64,000 bases of DNA, taken from contig NZ_JASKUT010000001.1 of the NCBI RefSeq assembly GCF_030167925.1, positions 558,001 to 622,000 of the forward strand, in the 5' to 3' direction. The notes beneath the pieces are model-generated. The model ran no database searches and had not been told where the DNA came from. It saw only the letters and a program-made list of their open reading frames with translations. This DNA is from Paenibacillus silviterrae. GTDB lineage: Bacteria > Bacillota > Bacilli > Paenibacillales > NBRC-103111. The translations under genes and the position numbers were made by a program. The first letter of the stretch is position 1. Every line of letters starts with the position of its first letter. Below, one piece after another: positions 10,056 to 19,617 of the stretch.

Positions 10056-11024
10056 ATGTCGAACCGGAGCTGGAATATCGTCGTTATTACATTAAGTATT
10101 CTCTTCGCCACGGGTTTGGCCATGTTTCTGTTCTCTACCCTGAGAATTCATCAATGGGTCGGATCCTTGACACAGGAACAGCCTGCGGGCGACCGGCCGA
10201 AGCGGATCATGCTGATCTCCCAGGAGCTGGACAACCCCTTCTGGCGTACGGTCGAGCAGGGAGCCAGAGAGGCTTCCGCAGCCCACGCCTATGAGCTGGA
10301 CTATGCTGGACCGTTCCGAATCAACCCGTTGGAGCAGCGGAAGCTGCTTGAGAAAGCAATCGCGGCGAAGGTGGATGCTTTGCTGGTTCAGGGCCTGGGA
10401 GATCCGGCCTACCGTGAGCTTATTGATCAAGCCGTCGCGCAGGGTATCCCTGTCATTACCGTGGATACGGACGAACGGGACAGCAAACGTCTGGCTTATG
10501 TAGGTTCGAATCATACGGAAGCCGGTGAGCGTATGGGGCGCCTTGTCGCGGAAGCCTCCGGTGGGCGAGGACGGATCGGCGTACTCGTCGGGGAGCTTCA
10601 GGCCAGCAATCAGCGGGAACGGCTGGACGGATTCCGTTCGGTCATCGGCCGGTATCCCGAGCTGTCGATTGTTGAGGTTCGGTCGTCCCACATATCCCGC
10701 CTTCAGGCGTCGCGGCAAGCGGAAGAACTGCTGCTGAAGCATCCAGGGGTGGGTTATATGATCGGTTTCAGCACGCTGGATGCCGTGGGCATTCTCGATG
10801 CGGTCAAGCGTGTTCAAGCGAACGGCATGACGATCTTCGGCTTTGACGATCTTCGCGAGACCATGGAAGGGATTCAAGCTTGTACGATTTCGGCAACGCT
10901 TGTCCAGCAGCCCCGGGAGATGGGACAAACGGCGGTTTCGCTGCTGCATGACTTCTTCGCAGGCCGTGTCCCCGGCCCTATGCACTACACGGACATCACA
11001 GTAGCCGGAGGGATCTGCCGATGA
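10056..11024 (+). CDS. Membrane-anchored RbsB-like sugar-binding protein (sensor subunit)
   Basis: 322-aa periplasmic-binding-type 1 (LacI/RbsB) protein. Residues 9-29 form one hydrophobic segment with no lipobox, so it is a signal anchor holding the binding domain outside. The core shows MLISQELDNPFWRTVEQGA, ALLVQGLGDP, GIPVITVDTD and TIFGFDDLRETMEGI, as in ribose/xylose-binding proteins. It overlaps the downstream kinase by ATGA and no transporter genes follow, so it is likely the sugar-sensing subunit of a three-component system, as in the known XylFII-LytS-YesN arrangement. AAGGAG ribosome site. Confidence 0.85.
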   Translation: MSNRSWNIVVITLSILFATGLAMFLFSTLRIHQWVGSLTQEQPAGDRPKRIMLISQELDNPFWRTVEQGAREASAAHAYELDYAGPFRINPLEQRKLLEKAIAAKVDALLVQGLGDPAYRELIDQAVAQGIPVITVDTDERDSKRLAYVGSNHTEAGERMGRLVAEASGGRGRIGVLVGELQASNQRERLDGFRSVIGRYPELSIVEVRSSHISRLQASRQAEELLLKHPGVGYMIGFSTLDAVGILDAVKRVQANGMTIFGFDDLRETMEGIQACTISATLVQQPREMGQTAVSLLHDFFAGRVPGPMHYTDITVAGGICR

Positions 11025-12454
11025 GCATCCGGACGAAGCTGCTGTTGTTTCTTCCCTTATTGGTGCTGCTGGTGAATCTTGTTACCTTCCTTCTGTTTGC
11101 CAGCGGCACTCTCGTACAGCGAAGCTACGGCTTGATGATGGACCGAATCCTTCTTTATAATGAAACCGCTCATACGGCTGAGGACAGCCTTCGCCGTCTG
11201 TACAGCTTGCTGACCGGTCCGGAAGAAAGGTTAGCGACGAATATCGAGCAGCTCTACGGCCGAATCAAGGAGCTGCGCAAGACGTTAGCAGCACAGACGA
11301 ATACGTCTTTACCTTCCGCGGCACGGATGAACTATACTCATATGTTGGATACCCTGATGGAACAGGAACAAAAGGCGCTGGAGGCGGCGGCTAACCGATC
11401 GGCATTGGCGGCTGTCTCCCATTACGAGGAAGCGGAAAAAACAACGGGCTTCATTCGGGAAGAGGGCCAGCGGCTCATTGAGCTGGAGCTGACCGCCTTT
11501 GAACCGATCTACAGGCAAATTAGCGGCGAAAATGCCCGCATGACTCGGTTGGCTATGGCTGTGCTCGTCATCAACACCTTGATGAGTATCGCTCTGGCCT
11601 TGTGGATTTCCCGCAGCATTACCGTCCCGGTCTCCCGGCTGGTTCAGCGGGTCCGCTCGATGTCCAAGGGCAACCTGGAAGATGGGTTTCGCGAGTCGGA
11701 GACGCCGTCCCGGGATGAGCTTGGTCTGCTGTCAGCCGCCTTCGGCCAAATGTCAAGCGAGCTGAAGCTTATGATCGAGAAGGACAAGCAAAGCCTCGAG
11801 AAGGACAAGCTGGTGAAGGAGCTGGAGCTGCAAGCGCTGCAAAGCCAGATCAATCCCCATTTTCTGTTCAATACGCTGAACGTCTTGTCCAAGCTGGCAT
11901 TAATTGAAGGCGCCGAGCGGACGAGCGATCTGATAGTATCGATGTCGAATTTGCTGAGATACAATCTTCGGACGCTGGATCAGCCTGTGCGGCTTAAGGA
12001 TGAGCTTGAGCATATCCGGGAATACTTCACGATTCAGCAAGCGCGCTTTCGCGATCGGATCCGGTTCGAGCTATCCTATAACGAAGCCGTATTGTCGGTA
12101 CAGGTACCGGCGCTTACGCTGCAGCCGATAGTCGAGAACGCGTTCGTTCACGGCCTGGAAGGGATGGAGAAAGGAGCCTTGCTTCGGCTGGATATCCGCC
12201 GCGTTACCGAAGGCGTGCAAATTGCCATACAGGATAACGGGCGGGGGATGACGGAGGAGATGCGGCAAGCCCTGCTGCGGCTGGAAGGGGAATCCGACAA
12301 AAAGCAATCGACGGGGCTCGGCACAAGAAACGTGTTTAAACGGCTGCAGCTGTTCTACGGCCGCCATGATTTGGTGAGCATCAGCAGCACGCCGGGTAAG
12401 GGAACGACCGTTACTTTGCTGCTGCCTCAGAGAGAGGAGGGGGAAATGTTGTGA
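11021..12454 (+). CDS. Sensor histidine kinase, YesM/LytS type
   Basis: 477-aa membrane kinase. Two transmembrane segments (about residues 8-30 and 183-203) flank an extracellular helical sensor; a HAMP domain (ISRSITVPVSRLVQRVRSM), the His-kinase motif QINPHFLFNTLN and an ATPase domain with PIVENAFVHG, DNGRGM and GLGTRNV follow. Coupled by overlapping start/stop to the sugar-binding protein before it and to the regulator after it (GTGA). Probably reads ligand occupancy of the anchored binding protein across the membrane. Confidence 0.93.
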   Translation: MSIRTKLLLFLPLLVLLVNLVTFLLFASGTLVQRSYGLMMDRILLYNETAHTAEDSLRRLYSLLTGPEERLATNIEQLYGRIKELRKTLAAQTNTSLPSAARMNYTHMLDTLMEQEQKALEAAANRSALAAVSHYEEAEKTTGFIREEGQRLIELELTAFEPIYRQISGENARMTRLAMAVLVINTLMSIALALWISRSITVPVSRLVQRVRSMSKGNLEDGFRESETPSRDELGLLSAAFGQMSSELKLMIEKDKQSLEKDKLVKELELQALQSQINPHFLFNTLNVLSKLALIEGAERTSDLIVSMSNLLRYNLRTLDQPVRLKDELEHIREYFTIQQARFRDRIRFELSYNEAVLSVQVPALTLQPIVENAFVHGLEGMEKGALLRLDIRRVTEGVQIAIQDNGRGMTEEMRQALLRLEGESDKKQSTGLGTRNVFKRLQLFYGRHDLVSISSTPGKGTTVTLLLPQREEGEML

Positions 12455-13797
12455 GTTATCGACTGTTGATCGCGGATGATGAAGCTCTGGAGAGGGAAGG
12501 CTTAGAATGGATCGTCAGGAATCAAATGCCCGGCAGGTTCCAGGTCATTCATGCGGAGAACGGACGAACCGCTATCGAGCGCGCGGAGGAGCATCGGCCG
12601 CATATTGTCATGATGGATGTGAACATGCCCGGTATTCAAGGGCTGGCGGCTATCCGGGAGATCAAGCAGCGGCTGCCGGAAACCAAGTTCGTGCTCGTTA
12701 CGGCTTACGATTATTTTGCTTATGCCAAGGAAGCGCTGACTCTGGGGGTGAGCAGCTACATCGTGAAGCCGGCTAAACGTGACGAGCTTGTCGGCACGCT
12801 TGAGCAGCTCGTTCAGGAGCTGGAGGAAGAGAAGCGGAAACGGACGGACGAGCTTAAGCTTCGGGATAAAATGTTTCAGCTGGAGCCGCTGATGGAGAAC
12901 GAGCTCTCCCTGATGTTCATGGTCGATCAAATTGTGGAGACCGATGCCCGGCTGCTGTCGGAATGGCTTGATTTTCCGTTGGAGGAAGGCTGTGCGCTGG
13001 TGGTTGCTTTTCCTCCCGACATTCGTTCTTTGGATCAACGGAAAATTTACGATAGCCTCCGAAGCTTCGTCAAAACGAACGGCCTGCCCTGCATTGTCAG
13101 CTCACTCATCGACCTTCATATGACGGTGTTCCTCCATAAACGTTCGGAGCTTTCCGGAACTGCTTGGCTCGAGCATGTGAAAAAATACGGGGAGCAGCTG
13201 TGCAGCTTTGCGAACCGCCAGCTTGGCATAGACATCTTCGTCGGCATCGGCTCGGAGGGGAAGGAGGCTGCGGGCTTTCGCAAATCCTACTTTGAAGCGG
13301 TGATTGCTTCCACCTGCAGTGAGAACGGCGGTACGGTATGCCACTTTGACGAGCTGAAGCAAGGGAAAGAGGTAAGCGCTCGGGAAGCCTCGAAGTCGTC
13401 TGCGGATTCGGACGGCCTGCATCGTTCCTATGTTACCGCGGCGCTTCAGCGCATTCGGGAGGAGCGGGAGCTGCAGACCTTAACGGTGCTGGACCGGGCG
13501 AAAAAGTATATTACGGAGAGGTATACGGAAGAGGTGTCGCTCGAAGAGGTGGCCGATTATGTGCATCTCAATCCCCATTATTTCAGCAAAATCTTTAAGC
13601 AGCAATTCGGCGATACGTTCATTGATTTTGTTACCCGGCTGCGTATCGACAAAGCCAAAATATTAATCGCGGAAGCTCGGCTCAGTCTGAAGGAAGTGTG
13701 TTATGAGGTGGGGTATAAGGATCCGAATTATTTCAGCAGGGTCTTTAAGAAGGTGACCGGCTTTACTCCTACGGAATATCGAACTCAAATTCAATAG
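12451..13797 (+). CDS. Response regulator, YesN type
   Basis: 448-aa regulator starting at GTG (12451), overlapping the kinase stop, with GAGAGGAGGGGG just upstream. The receiver has DD at residues 9-10, phospho-acceptor Asp56 in MMDVNMPG and Lys in IVKPAKR. The C-terminal ~100 residues hold the AraC double HTH (LNPHYFSKIFKQQFG; YFSRVFKKVTGFTPTEYR). The next gene downstream is an MFS sugar transporter with its own promoter, the likely target. Confidence 0.93.
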   Translation: MSYRLLIADDEALEREGLEWIVRNQMPGRFQVIHAENGRTAIERAEEHRPHIVMMDVNMPGIQGLAAIREIKQRLPETKFVLVTAYDYFAYAKEALTLGVSSYIVKPAKRDELVGTLEQLVQELEEEKRKRTDELKLRDKMFQLEPLMENELSLMFMVDQIVETDARLLSEWLDFPLEEGCALVVAFPPDIRSLDQRKIYDSLRSFVKTNGLPCIVSSLIDLHMTVFLHKRSELSGTAWLEHVKKYGEQLCSFANRQLGIDIFVGIGSEGKEAAGFRKSYFEAVIASTCSENGGTVCHFDELKQGKEVSAREASKSSADSDGLHRSYVTAALQRIREERELQTLTVLDRAKKYITERYTEEVSLEEVADYVHLNPHYFSKIFKQQFGDTFIDFVTRLRIDKAKILIAEARLSLKEVCYEVGYKDPNYFSRVFKKVTGFTPTEYRTQIQ

Positions 13798-13807
13798 TTT
13801 GCCATAC

Positions 13808-13840
13808 AAAGTCCAAGTCTTCGAGACAAGGACTTTTTTG
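13808..13840 (+). terminator. Intrinsic terminator after the sensor operon
   Basis: Stem AAAGTCC...GGACTTT with an inner AGTCT/AGAC pairing, followed by TTTTTTGTGTTTTT. It ends the binding protein-kinase-regulator operon. Confidence 0.85.
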
Positions 13841-13946
13841 TGTTTTTACGATAAAAAAATGCTAGCTTTCCCGCGCAAATCATATTTTTCCGCTTCATGA
13901 CTTTTTAATGCGGGTACAACACACAATAATGAAGGGAATCGCTCGT

Positions 13947-13973
13947 TTGTCCGTGAACCGACCATGTTATAAT
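13947..13973 (+). promoter_or_regulatory. Extended -10 promoter for the MFS sugar transporter
   Basis: Consensus TATAAT at 13968-13973 preceded by TG one base upstream (TGTTATAAT), an extended -10. A TTGTCC at 13947 could serve as -35, with a short 15-base spacer. The leader to the GTG start is about 95 bases. Confidence 0.6.
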
Positions 13974-14070
13974 GAGCTCGCTCAGCTCTATGTAAGCTCA
14001 AAGCATCCTGCTAAGAGATATAACATACATCAAGATTCGGATCCGTATGACGGCGAAGGGGGAGACAAAA

Positions 14071-15474
14071 GTGGAACTTACGATGAACGGTCGCCAAGAG
14101 CAAGACGGGCAGCTTACCGGTAATCAAACGCAGGTTAGTCTGATCTTTGTTACGTTAGTGTCCATTGTTGCCGCATTAGGTGGCTTATTATTCGGATTTG
14201 ATACGGCTGTCGTATCGGGCGCAGTCGGTTTTATGGAGCAGCGGTTCGCTTTAACGCAGGTGGAGGTAGGCTGGGCTGTTTCCAGTCTCATCATAGGCTG
14301 TATCGTCGGGGCTGCGATGTCCGGTATGGTCAGTGACAGATTCGGGCGCAAAAAGGTTTTGATCGGCGCAGCCGCTCTATTCATTATCGGTTCGATCGGC
14401 TCCGCGTTACCGGCTACGTTCACCGCATACATTATTGCCCGTATGATCGGCGGTATCGGTATCGGGATCACCTCGACCGTCTGCCCGCTGTATAACGCGG
14501 AGATCGCTCCGGCCAAATATCGCGGACGGTTAGTGGCATTGAACCAGCTTGCCATTGTTACGGGTATTTTTCTCACGTATTTCATCAATCTTTGGATAGC
14601 CGGAGCGGGAGACGAGGCATGGGCCGTCAGCACGGCTTGGCGCTGGATGTTCGGTGTCGGTGCGGTTCCCGGCCTGCTGTTTCTCGTTCTCCTCTTCTTC
14701 GTGCCGGAAAGCCCAAGATGGCTGATCAAACAGGGACGTGCGGCAGAGGCCCTGCCGATCCTGCTGAAGATTCACGGCGAAGAGCCTGCAAGGCAGGAGG
14801 TGCTGGACATCAAGGAATCGTTCCGGCAGGAAGCCGGAACGCTGCGACAGCTGATGAGCCCCGGGCTGCGCCTTGCGCTGATTGCCGGGGTAGGTCTGGC
14901 GATCCTTCAGCAGATCACAGGGATTAATGCGGTCATGTATTATGCGCCGGAAATCTTTAAGCAAACGGGAGCCGGCACCAACGCCTCCCTGATTCAAACC
15001 ATTATGGTCGGATTTATCAATTTCCTATTTACCATACTGGCTTTGTGGCTTATCGATAAGGTCGGGCGCAAGGCGCTGCTGCTCATCGGCTCCGCTTCCA
15101 TGACCGTCTGCTTGATCGTCATCGGGATGGCCTTTCAATCAGGCCACACGTCGGGACCTTGGGTTCTGCTTTTCATTTTGCTGTATGTTGCATCGTTTGC
15201 CATCTCGCTCGGACCGGTGGTATGGGTTATCATCTCGGAGATCTTCCCGAACCGCATTCGCGGGATTGCGACGGCTGTAGCGGCTATGGCTTTATGGGCG
15301 GCGGACTATGTCGTGTCCCAATCGTTCCCGCCGCTGTTGAATACGGCAGGACCGGCGATAACCTTTTGGATTTTCGGGGCTATGTCCTTGTTTACGTTCT
15401 TTTTCACCATGCGCCTGGTACCCGAGACGAAGGGCAAATCGCTTGAAGAAATCGAAGGCTTATGGGCTAAATAA
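14071..15474 (+). CDS. MFS sugar:proton symporter (XylE/AraE-like)
   Basis: 467-aa, 12-transmembrane sugar-porter family MFS protein. Diagnostic motifs: GFDTAVVSGA in helix 1, DRFGRKKVL between helices 2 and 3, RMIGGIGIG, the FVPESPRWL motif, QQITGINAVMYYAP in helix 7, DKVGRKALL and the final PETKGKSLEEIE. GTG at 14071 is preferred because AAGGGGGAG sits 6 bases upstream; an in-frame ATG at 14047 has no ribosome site. Substrate is probably a monosaccharide such as xylose, arabinose or glucose, likely the one sensed by the upstream three-component system. Confidence 0.92.
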   Translation: MELTMNGRQEQDGQLTGNQTQVSLIFVTLVSIVAALGGLLFGFDTAVVSGAVGFMEQRFALTQVEVGWAVSSLIIGCIVGAAMSGMVSDRFGRKKVLIGAAALFIIGSIGSALPATFTAYIIARMIGGIGIGITSTVCPLYNAEIAPAKYRGRLVALNQLAIVTGIFLTYFINLWIAGAGDEAWAVSTAWRWMFGVGAVPGLLFLVLLFFVPESPRWLIKQGRAAEALPILLKIHGEEPARQEVLDIKESFRQEAGTLRQLMSPGLRLALIAGVGLAILQQITGINAVMYYAPEIFKQTGAGTNASLIQTIMVGFINFLFTILALWLIDKVGRKALLLIGSASMTVCLIVIGMAFQSGHTSGPWVLLFILLYVASFAISLGPVVWVIISEIFPNRIRGIATAVAAMALWAADYVVSQSFPPLLNTAGPAITFWIFGAMSLFTFFFTMRLVPETKGKSLEEIEGLWAK

Positions 15475-15484
15475 TGCTAAAGAG

Positions 15485-15514
15485 GGGGTGCTGCCGCGGC
15501 AGCACCCCTTTGTT
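15485..15514 (+). terminator. Strong intrinsic terminator after MFS gene
   Basis: A 24-base perfect palindrome (15485-15508, GGGGTGCTGCC mirrored) directly followed by TTTGTTTTTATT. Confidence 0.92.
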
Positions 15515-15862
15515 TTTATTATGATATGTTAGTATCGCCTGTGAGCAAGGGATACAAAGCTGCTAAAGAAGGTGATTTCATAACGTTACAAGGAGCATTA
15601 CCGGGCCGTGATAAGCGCCAGACGCCCCTGTAACGCGATTTTTTCATCTTACGTTCGCAGATGAACACATATTTGGTACAGTAAGGTGAATTGATAACGT
15701 TACAAGGAGCGTTACCAGGACGTGATAAGCACCAGACGCATTGTAACGCGATTTTTTCATCTTACGGTCGCAGATGAACACATATTGGAGCTAGACTAGA
15801 AAGTAGACACACTCTATCAGCGACCTGGTACAATAAAATAAACTAAAAGGTCGAGGTGTGTC

Positions 15863-16144
15863 ATGGGAGATATTCGTCAGCATTTTGATGAAGAGTTCAA
15901 GCGTCAAACCGTAAAACACATGCAAGAGAGTGGGAAAACCCCAGCCGAAGTATCCAAGGAATTGGATATCCCCGTAAGCAGCATTCGGGCGTGGAGAAAG
16001 CAGTTTACCAACACGGGTGAAAAGTCGCAACTGTTTGTCGATTACGAACGACTCAAAAAGCTCGAAGAGATGAATCGAGAACTTCAAGAGGAGAACGAGA
16101 TTCTAAAAAAGGCGATGCACTTCTTCACGAAAAACCGAGACTGA
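15863..16144 (+). CDS. IS3-family transposase OrfA
   Basis: 93-aa DNA-binding protein of the IS. An HTH_Tnp_1 domain (residues 8-45, [20 protein letters not shown] then [12 protein letters not shown]) is followed by a leucine-zipper-like helix ([20 protein letters not shown]). It recognises the IS ends. GGTCGAGGTGTGTC precedes the ATG. Near its 3' end a slippery run allows a -1 shift into orfB. Confidence 0.93.
   Translation: MGDIRQHFDEEFKRQTVKHMQESGKTPAEVSKELDIPVSSIRAWRKQFTNTGEKSQLFVDYERLKKLEEMNRELQEENEILKKAMHFFTKNRD
16105..16111 (+). other. Programmed -1 frameshift heptamer A_AAA_AAG
   Basis: In the orfA frame the codons read CTA AAA AAG, giving the canonical A AAA AAG slippery heptamer. 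Slipping back one base leads into [15 protein letters not shown] and on into orfB without a stop, producing the OrfAB fusion transposase expected for the family. Confidence 0.75.
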
Positions 16145-16191
16145 TTTACGCGTTTATCCGTAAATTCCGCTTCCAGTTTCGTGTTGAGAAG

Positions 16192-17016
16192 ATGTGCTCT
16201 GTGATGGGCGTTTCCCGAAGCGGTTACTACAAGTGGCTGAACCGAAAGCCGAGCGAACAGGAAAAGCTTCGCAAGAAACGGATGAAGCGAATCCAGCATC
16301 ATTTCTATGCCTACAAGCGTCGTTACGGCAGTGATAAGATTGCAGCCAAATTGCGTGAAGAAGGCGATACCATCTCGACGAAAACAGTGGCTCGCCTGAT
16401 GAAAGAGATGGGGCTGTGCTCTTGCACAGTGAAGAAATACAAAGCAACCACCAACTCGAAACATAATCAACCGGTGTATGACAATGTGTTAAACCGCGGC
16501 TTTAACGTACTTGCACCGAACAAGGTATGGGTAACAGATATTACGTACATTGGGACATCTCAGGGCTGGGTTTACCTAGCGAGCGTGATGGACCTCTACT
16601 CTCGCAAAATTGTCGGTTGGGCGCTTGGGGAGCGAATGACCAAAGAACTAGTGTTGGAGGCGTTTGACCAGGCTTGTGAACGGCAAAAGCCTCCTCCAGG
16701 TTTAATTCACCATTCTGATCGAGGCTCACAGTATGCCTCAAACGAATACCGCGAGCGGCTGACGAAGCATGAGATGATTGGCAGCATGAGTCGTAAGGGC
16801 AACTGCTACGACAATGCATGTATCGAGTCCTTCCACAGCGTAATGAAGAAAGAGCTCGTGTACCAAACGAAGTTTCACACCCGAAAACAGGCGTATGATG
16901 CAATTTACCGGTACATTGAGTTCGACTACAACCGGATCCGCATCCACTCGACGATTGGTTATCTCACCCCGCATCAGTGCGAGAAGAGGTACTATGAACA
17001 ACACCGGGTCTCCTAG
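16192..17016 (+). CDS. IS3-family transposase OrfB (DDE integrase)
   Basis: 274-aa catalytic part with an rve-type DDE core: first Asp in [10 protein letters not shown], second Asp in [12 protein letters not shown], Glu in [12 protein letters not shown]. The N-terminal HTH_21-type region ([25 protein letters not shown]) is intact. The frame is open upstream to the slippery site at 16105, so the working product is probably the OrfAB fusion; the ATG at 16192 is a possible internal start. No stop or deletion in the catalytic domain. Confidence 0.93.
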   Translation: MCSVMGVSRSGYYKWLNRKPSEQEKLRKKRMKRIQHHFYAYKRRYGSDKIAAKLREEGDTISTKTVARLMKEMGLCSCTVKKYKATTNSKHNQPVYDNVLNRGFNVLAPNKVWVTDITYIGTSQGWVYLASVMDLYSRKIVGWALGERMTKELVLEAFDQACERQKPPPGLIHHSDRGSQYASNEYRERLTKHEMIGSMSRKGNCYDNACIESFHSVMKKELVYQTKFHTRKQAYDAIYRYIEFDYNRIRIHSTIGYLTPHQCEKRYYEQHRVS

Positions 17017-17241
17017 TTTCTGTGTCTACTTTCTTGACAGAGGTCCATATTTGGTACAGTAAGGTGAATTTATAACGTTACAGGGAGCATTACCTGGCTG
17101 TGATAAGCACCAGACGCCCTGTAACGCAAACTATAGGCCGCAGGCAGTTTACGCAGAAATCCTTATGATTTTGATGCAAAATCAAGGGGAAATTTGTATT
17201 TTTGCAGAAATGGACTGTTTCGATCGTTCGGTTGCTTCCAG

Positions 17242-18579
17242 CTACCCCAGGACGTACACGGTTACGCCTCTTTGCACACCGAATTGACGTGCAACGTCCA
17301 CGTTTTCAACGAACAGATCCAATCGGCTGCCGAGAATGGCCGAGCCCGTATCCTCGGCGGTCCGATAACCAATGCCTTCAATATACACCTTCGAGCCGAA
17401 CGGAATGACCGACGGGTCTACCGCGACGGTACGTCCTTCCTCGACATAGGTGCCGCTTTTCGTTACTCCATAGGCCGGATCTCCGGGTACTTTACCTGTT
17501 GATTCGTACCCCGCGGTATAGGCGGTCAAGGTGGAGGTTATAACATGGCTGACGGTGATCTCGCCTTCCCCTTCGGGTAAACGAAAGCCGGGAATGTACA
17601 GTCGCTGGCCGATGTTGATTTGTGCCGCATCGGCAAGATGATTCGCTTCCGTCAGCTCCTGTACTCCAATTCCAAATAGCCGGGAAATCTTATAGAGGGT
17701 GTCCCCTTTCTTGATCACATAATATACGCGCTGTTCGGCAGCGGGATTCTCATTAGCCTTCTGCGACTGAGGCTGTGGCTCCGGTGCAGCATTAGTGGCC
17801 CTTCCGTTCGACACGATGTCGGCTTTCATGCCGCCGGTGTCAGCAGGGGATGACGGCGCAGCTTGATCGGGCGCGCGCTTAGGCTGATTGCAGTAAGCCT
17901 TTACCTCCGGTGTCCCGGAGGATGAAGAGTCCCTGACTGCCAGCCGGGTAAGTGCAGGCTCGGCCGGCCGGCACGCTTGCCGCACCTTCGAGCGCCTAAG
18001 CACCTCAAGCGCTTCCGCTCGGGTGATCGGCTCCCCTCCGCGGAAGCTCTCTACCGTGAAGGAGTCATCCTTCCCCTCCGCCAGCTCATTGGCCATCACG
18101 AAGATGACGGCAGCTTCGCCTTGATAAGAATAGCCATAGACCCCCGCCATGAGCTCGGCTACACGGAGCCGCGTCAACTGTAGGGCGCGTTTCTCAAGGC
18201 TGTTCGTGCCCATGACCGGATAATTCAGCTTATCCGCCTGCGTATACAGGGCATCCGCCCAATGGGCTGAGCTGCCCTTGGACACGGCCTCCGCTGCTGC
18301 CGGCGGGTTGGCTGCGTACACTGCCTCTGTAACGGGGGTGGACCGAAACAGCATGGCCAGAAATTCCGCCTCCGTCACCGGCTTGTCCGGCTGGAAGGTA
18401 CTATTTTGATACCCCTCGGTTATGTGGTTCTTGATGGCCCACTCGATCGCTTCAGCCGCCCAATGACCTTCTGTATCTATAAAGCTTGCCGATGCGCGAA
18501 CTTCCGCAGCCGGGCCGCACATCGCGCTGATCAGTAAGAGCCCAGCAAGCGCGCGGGCGGTAATGCTGTTTGACCCCAT
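17242..18579 (-). CDS. SLH-LysM-3D domain cell-wall protein
   Basis: 445-aa secreted protein. A signal peptide (about residues 1-30) is followed by one clear S-layer homology repeat ([19 protein letters not shown], residues 33-80) and two degenerate ones up to ~205, a low-complexity linker, a LysM domain ([20 protein letters not shown], ~287-333) and a C-terminal 3D domain (~355-445) with the three aspartates in [18 protein letters not shown] and RLDLFV. 3D domains are found in MltA-like and spore/stationary-phase wall hydrolases, so a peptidoglycan-lytic role anchored to the wall is likely. GGGAGGACGAT precedes ATG. Confidence 0.9.
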   Translation of the reverse strand: MGSNSITARALAGLLLISAMCGPAAEVRASASFIDTEGHWAAEAIEWAIKNHITEGYQNSTFQPDKPVTEAEFLAMLFRSTPVTEAVYAANPPAAAEAVSKGSSAHWADALYTQADKLNYPVMGTNSLEKRALQLTRLRVAELMAGVYGYSYQGEAAVIFVMANELAEGKDDSFTVESFRGGEPITRAEALEVLRRSKVRQACRPAEPALTRLAVRDSSSSGTPEVKAYCNQPKRAPDQAAPSSPADTGGMKADIVSNGRATNAAPEPQPQSQKANENPAAEQRVYYVIKKGDTLYKISRLFGIGVQELTEANHLADAAQINIGQRLYIPGFRLPEGEGEITVSHVITSTLTAYTAGYESTGKVPGDPAYGVTKSGTYVEEGRTVAVDPSVIPFGSKVYIEGIGYRTAEDTGSAILGSRLDLFVENVDVARQFGVQRGVTVYVLG

Positions 18580-18664
18580 ATCGTCCTCCCGATGATTCGC
18601 TATTGACTTCGTCGAACATTGTACTGGAAGGTTCTGGATTCGTCAATCGGGAGGGGGATCATAT

Positions 18665-19510
18665 TTATTCAACCGGAGGACAACCTACCTCTTTTAACAA
18701 AGAATTGGTGCTTTCCTTCAGCTTCTGTAGATGCTGCTGAAACCCGCTCGGGTCTCTGTTAGCGCCGCCGGCATTATAGGTATTCACTTCACGTTGATTC
18801 TGTATTACATAGGAAGCCATAATTTCATTACAAGCTGCTTGCGCCTTGTTCGGAGAAGAGGGAGCTGTGGCCACCGGCTCCGGGCGCAGGTTAAGTGAAG
18901 AAACGTCTGTCACAGAGGTGACTGTGATTGATTTCCACTTTTTGGTAAACTCATGCTCCGGAAGCTTCTTGTTCAGAAATAGCTCCGCATCCGAACGCTG
19001 TACGGAAGTGACATTCATAACCTGGTTATTATGGATGGTGTATACGACTAGCATATCCAGATTGACATCTCTCAAAAATCCCGTTAAGGCTATGATCCGG
19101 TCATTGTTCCTGTTCGAGTCGCCTGCCATCTGCAAATCGATTTGCAGGTAGGGGCCTTGCTCATCAAAGACGATTCTCGCGTTTCTTGCGTCGTAATCTT
19201 TCAATTTTGCATTTATCTTTTGCAAAATGCTTGTGAAATTTCGGCTGGGATCCGGAAAGGATAGTTGAACCTGGTAATTGCTTTGATCCCACTGGACGGA
19301 AACGCCAGCTTGCTTCAAAAGATATAGGGGAACTACGGTCCGCCCGTCATGGATTACGGCAGGTACGTCCTCTGCCTGAAGCACCTTGCCCTCCATTAAA
19401 ACTCGAACGATGGGATCCCCTTTGTAATCCCCATTGATGCCGGAAGCTTGCACGGCACCGGCACATCCCATAAGCAGGCAGAGTAAAGCAGTCATTTTTT
19501 TTGCCGACAT
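18665..19510 (-). CDS. Copper amine oxidase N-terminal-like domain protein
   Basis: 281-aa exported protein. N-terminal signal with a lipobox-like LLMGC at residues 12-16, so it may be a lipoprotein. Residues ~30-90 (VLMEGKVLQAEDVPAVIHDG, RTVVPLYLLKQAGVSVQWD) match the copper amine oxidase N-terminal (stalk) domain common in Paenibacillus surface proteins, which carries no copper site by itself. The remaining ~190 residues are unrecognised. AAAGGGGAT ribosome site. Function unknown; it shares strand with the SLH protein downstream (85-bp gap). Confidence 0.8.
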   Translation of the reverse strand: MSAKKMTALLCLLMGCAGAVQASGINGDYKGDPIVRVLMEGKVLQAEDVPAVIHDGRTVVPLYLLKQAGVSVQWDQSNYQVQLSFPDPSRNFTSILQKINAKLKDYDARNARIVFDEQGPYLQIDLQMAGDSNRNNDRIIALTGFLRDVNLDMLVVYTIHNNQVMNVTSVQRSDAELFLNKKLPEHEFTKKWKSITVTSVTDVSSLNLRPEPVATAPSSPNKAQAACNEIMASYVIQNQREVNTYNAGGANRDPSGFQQHLQKLKESTNSLLKEVGCPPVE

Positions 19511-19617
19511 TTGATTATCCCCTTTGTTTAGGATGGACTAAAACTATTTCATATGCCTATTCATTCCACATTGCCGCTAATGAAACCTGCCGATGGCGGC
19601 CTTGCCGCCGTACGGAC

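Larger units (their letters stand above)
15786..17047 (+). mobile_element. IS3-family (IS150-like) insertion sequence, 1262 bp, intact
   Basis: Ends were set by comparing both borders. The left end reads TGGAGCTAGACTAGAAAG and the right end, reverse-complemented, TGGACCTCTGTCAAGAAAG; both continue GTAGACACA, giving imperfect ~27-bp terminal inverted repeats with TG...CA tips. A 3-bp duplication TAT flanks it (15783-15785 and 17048-17050). It encodes orfA and orfB with a -1 slippery site between them, typical of IS3. All expected parts are present, so it may be active. It lies in the middle of a tandem repeat unit and disrupts no gene. Confidence 0.93.
15571..17135. repeat. Three tandem ~113-bp repeats, split by an IS
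   Basis: Three units begin with GGTGA(A/T)TT at 15571, 15685 and 17063. Each contains TAACGTTACA...TGTAACGC, so every unit can form a hairpin, and the first two share CGATTTTTTCATCTTACG and CAGATGAACACATAT. The second unit is interrupted by the IS3 element; removing the element and one TAT duplicate restores a 113-bp unit. The third is cut short and diverges after about 17125. No credible coding frame. Apart from these repeats and the IS, the gap between 15475 and 17241 holds nothing recognisable; an AT-rich stretch (17160-17215) precedes the 3' end of the next gene. Confidence 0.85.

Noticed and set aside
13980..14046. Catabolite-responsive element before the sugar porter gene (TGTAAGCTCAAAGCA)
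   Set aside because: Lacks the central CG and the symmetry of a cre site.
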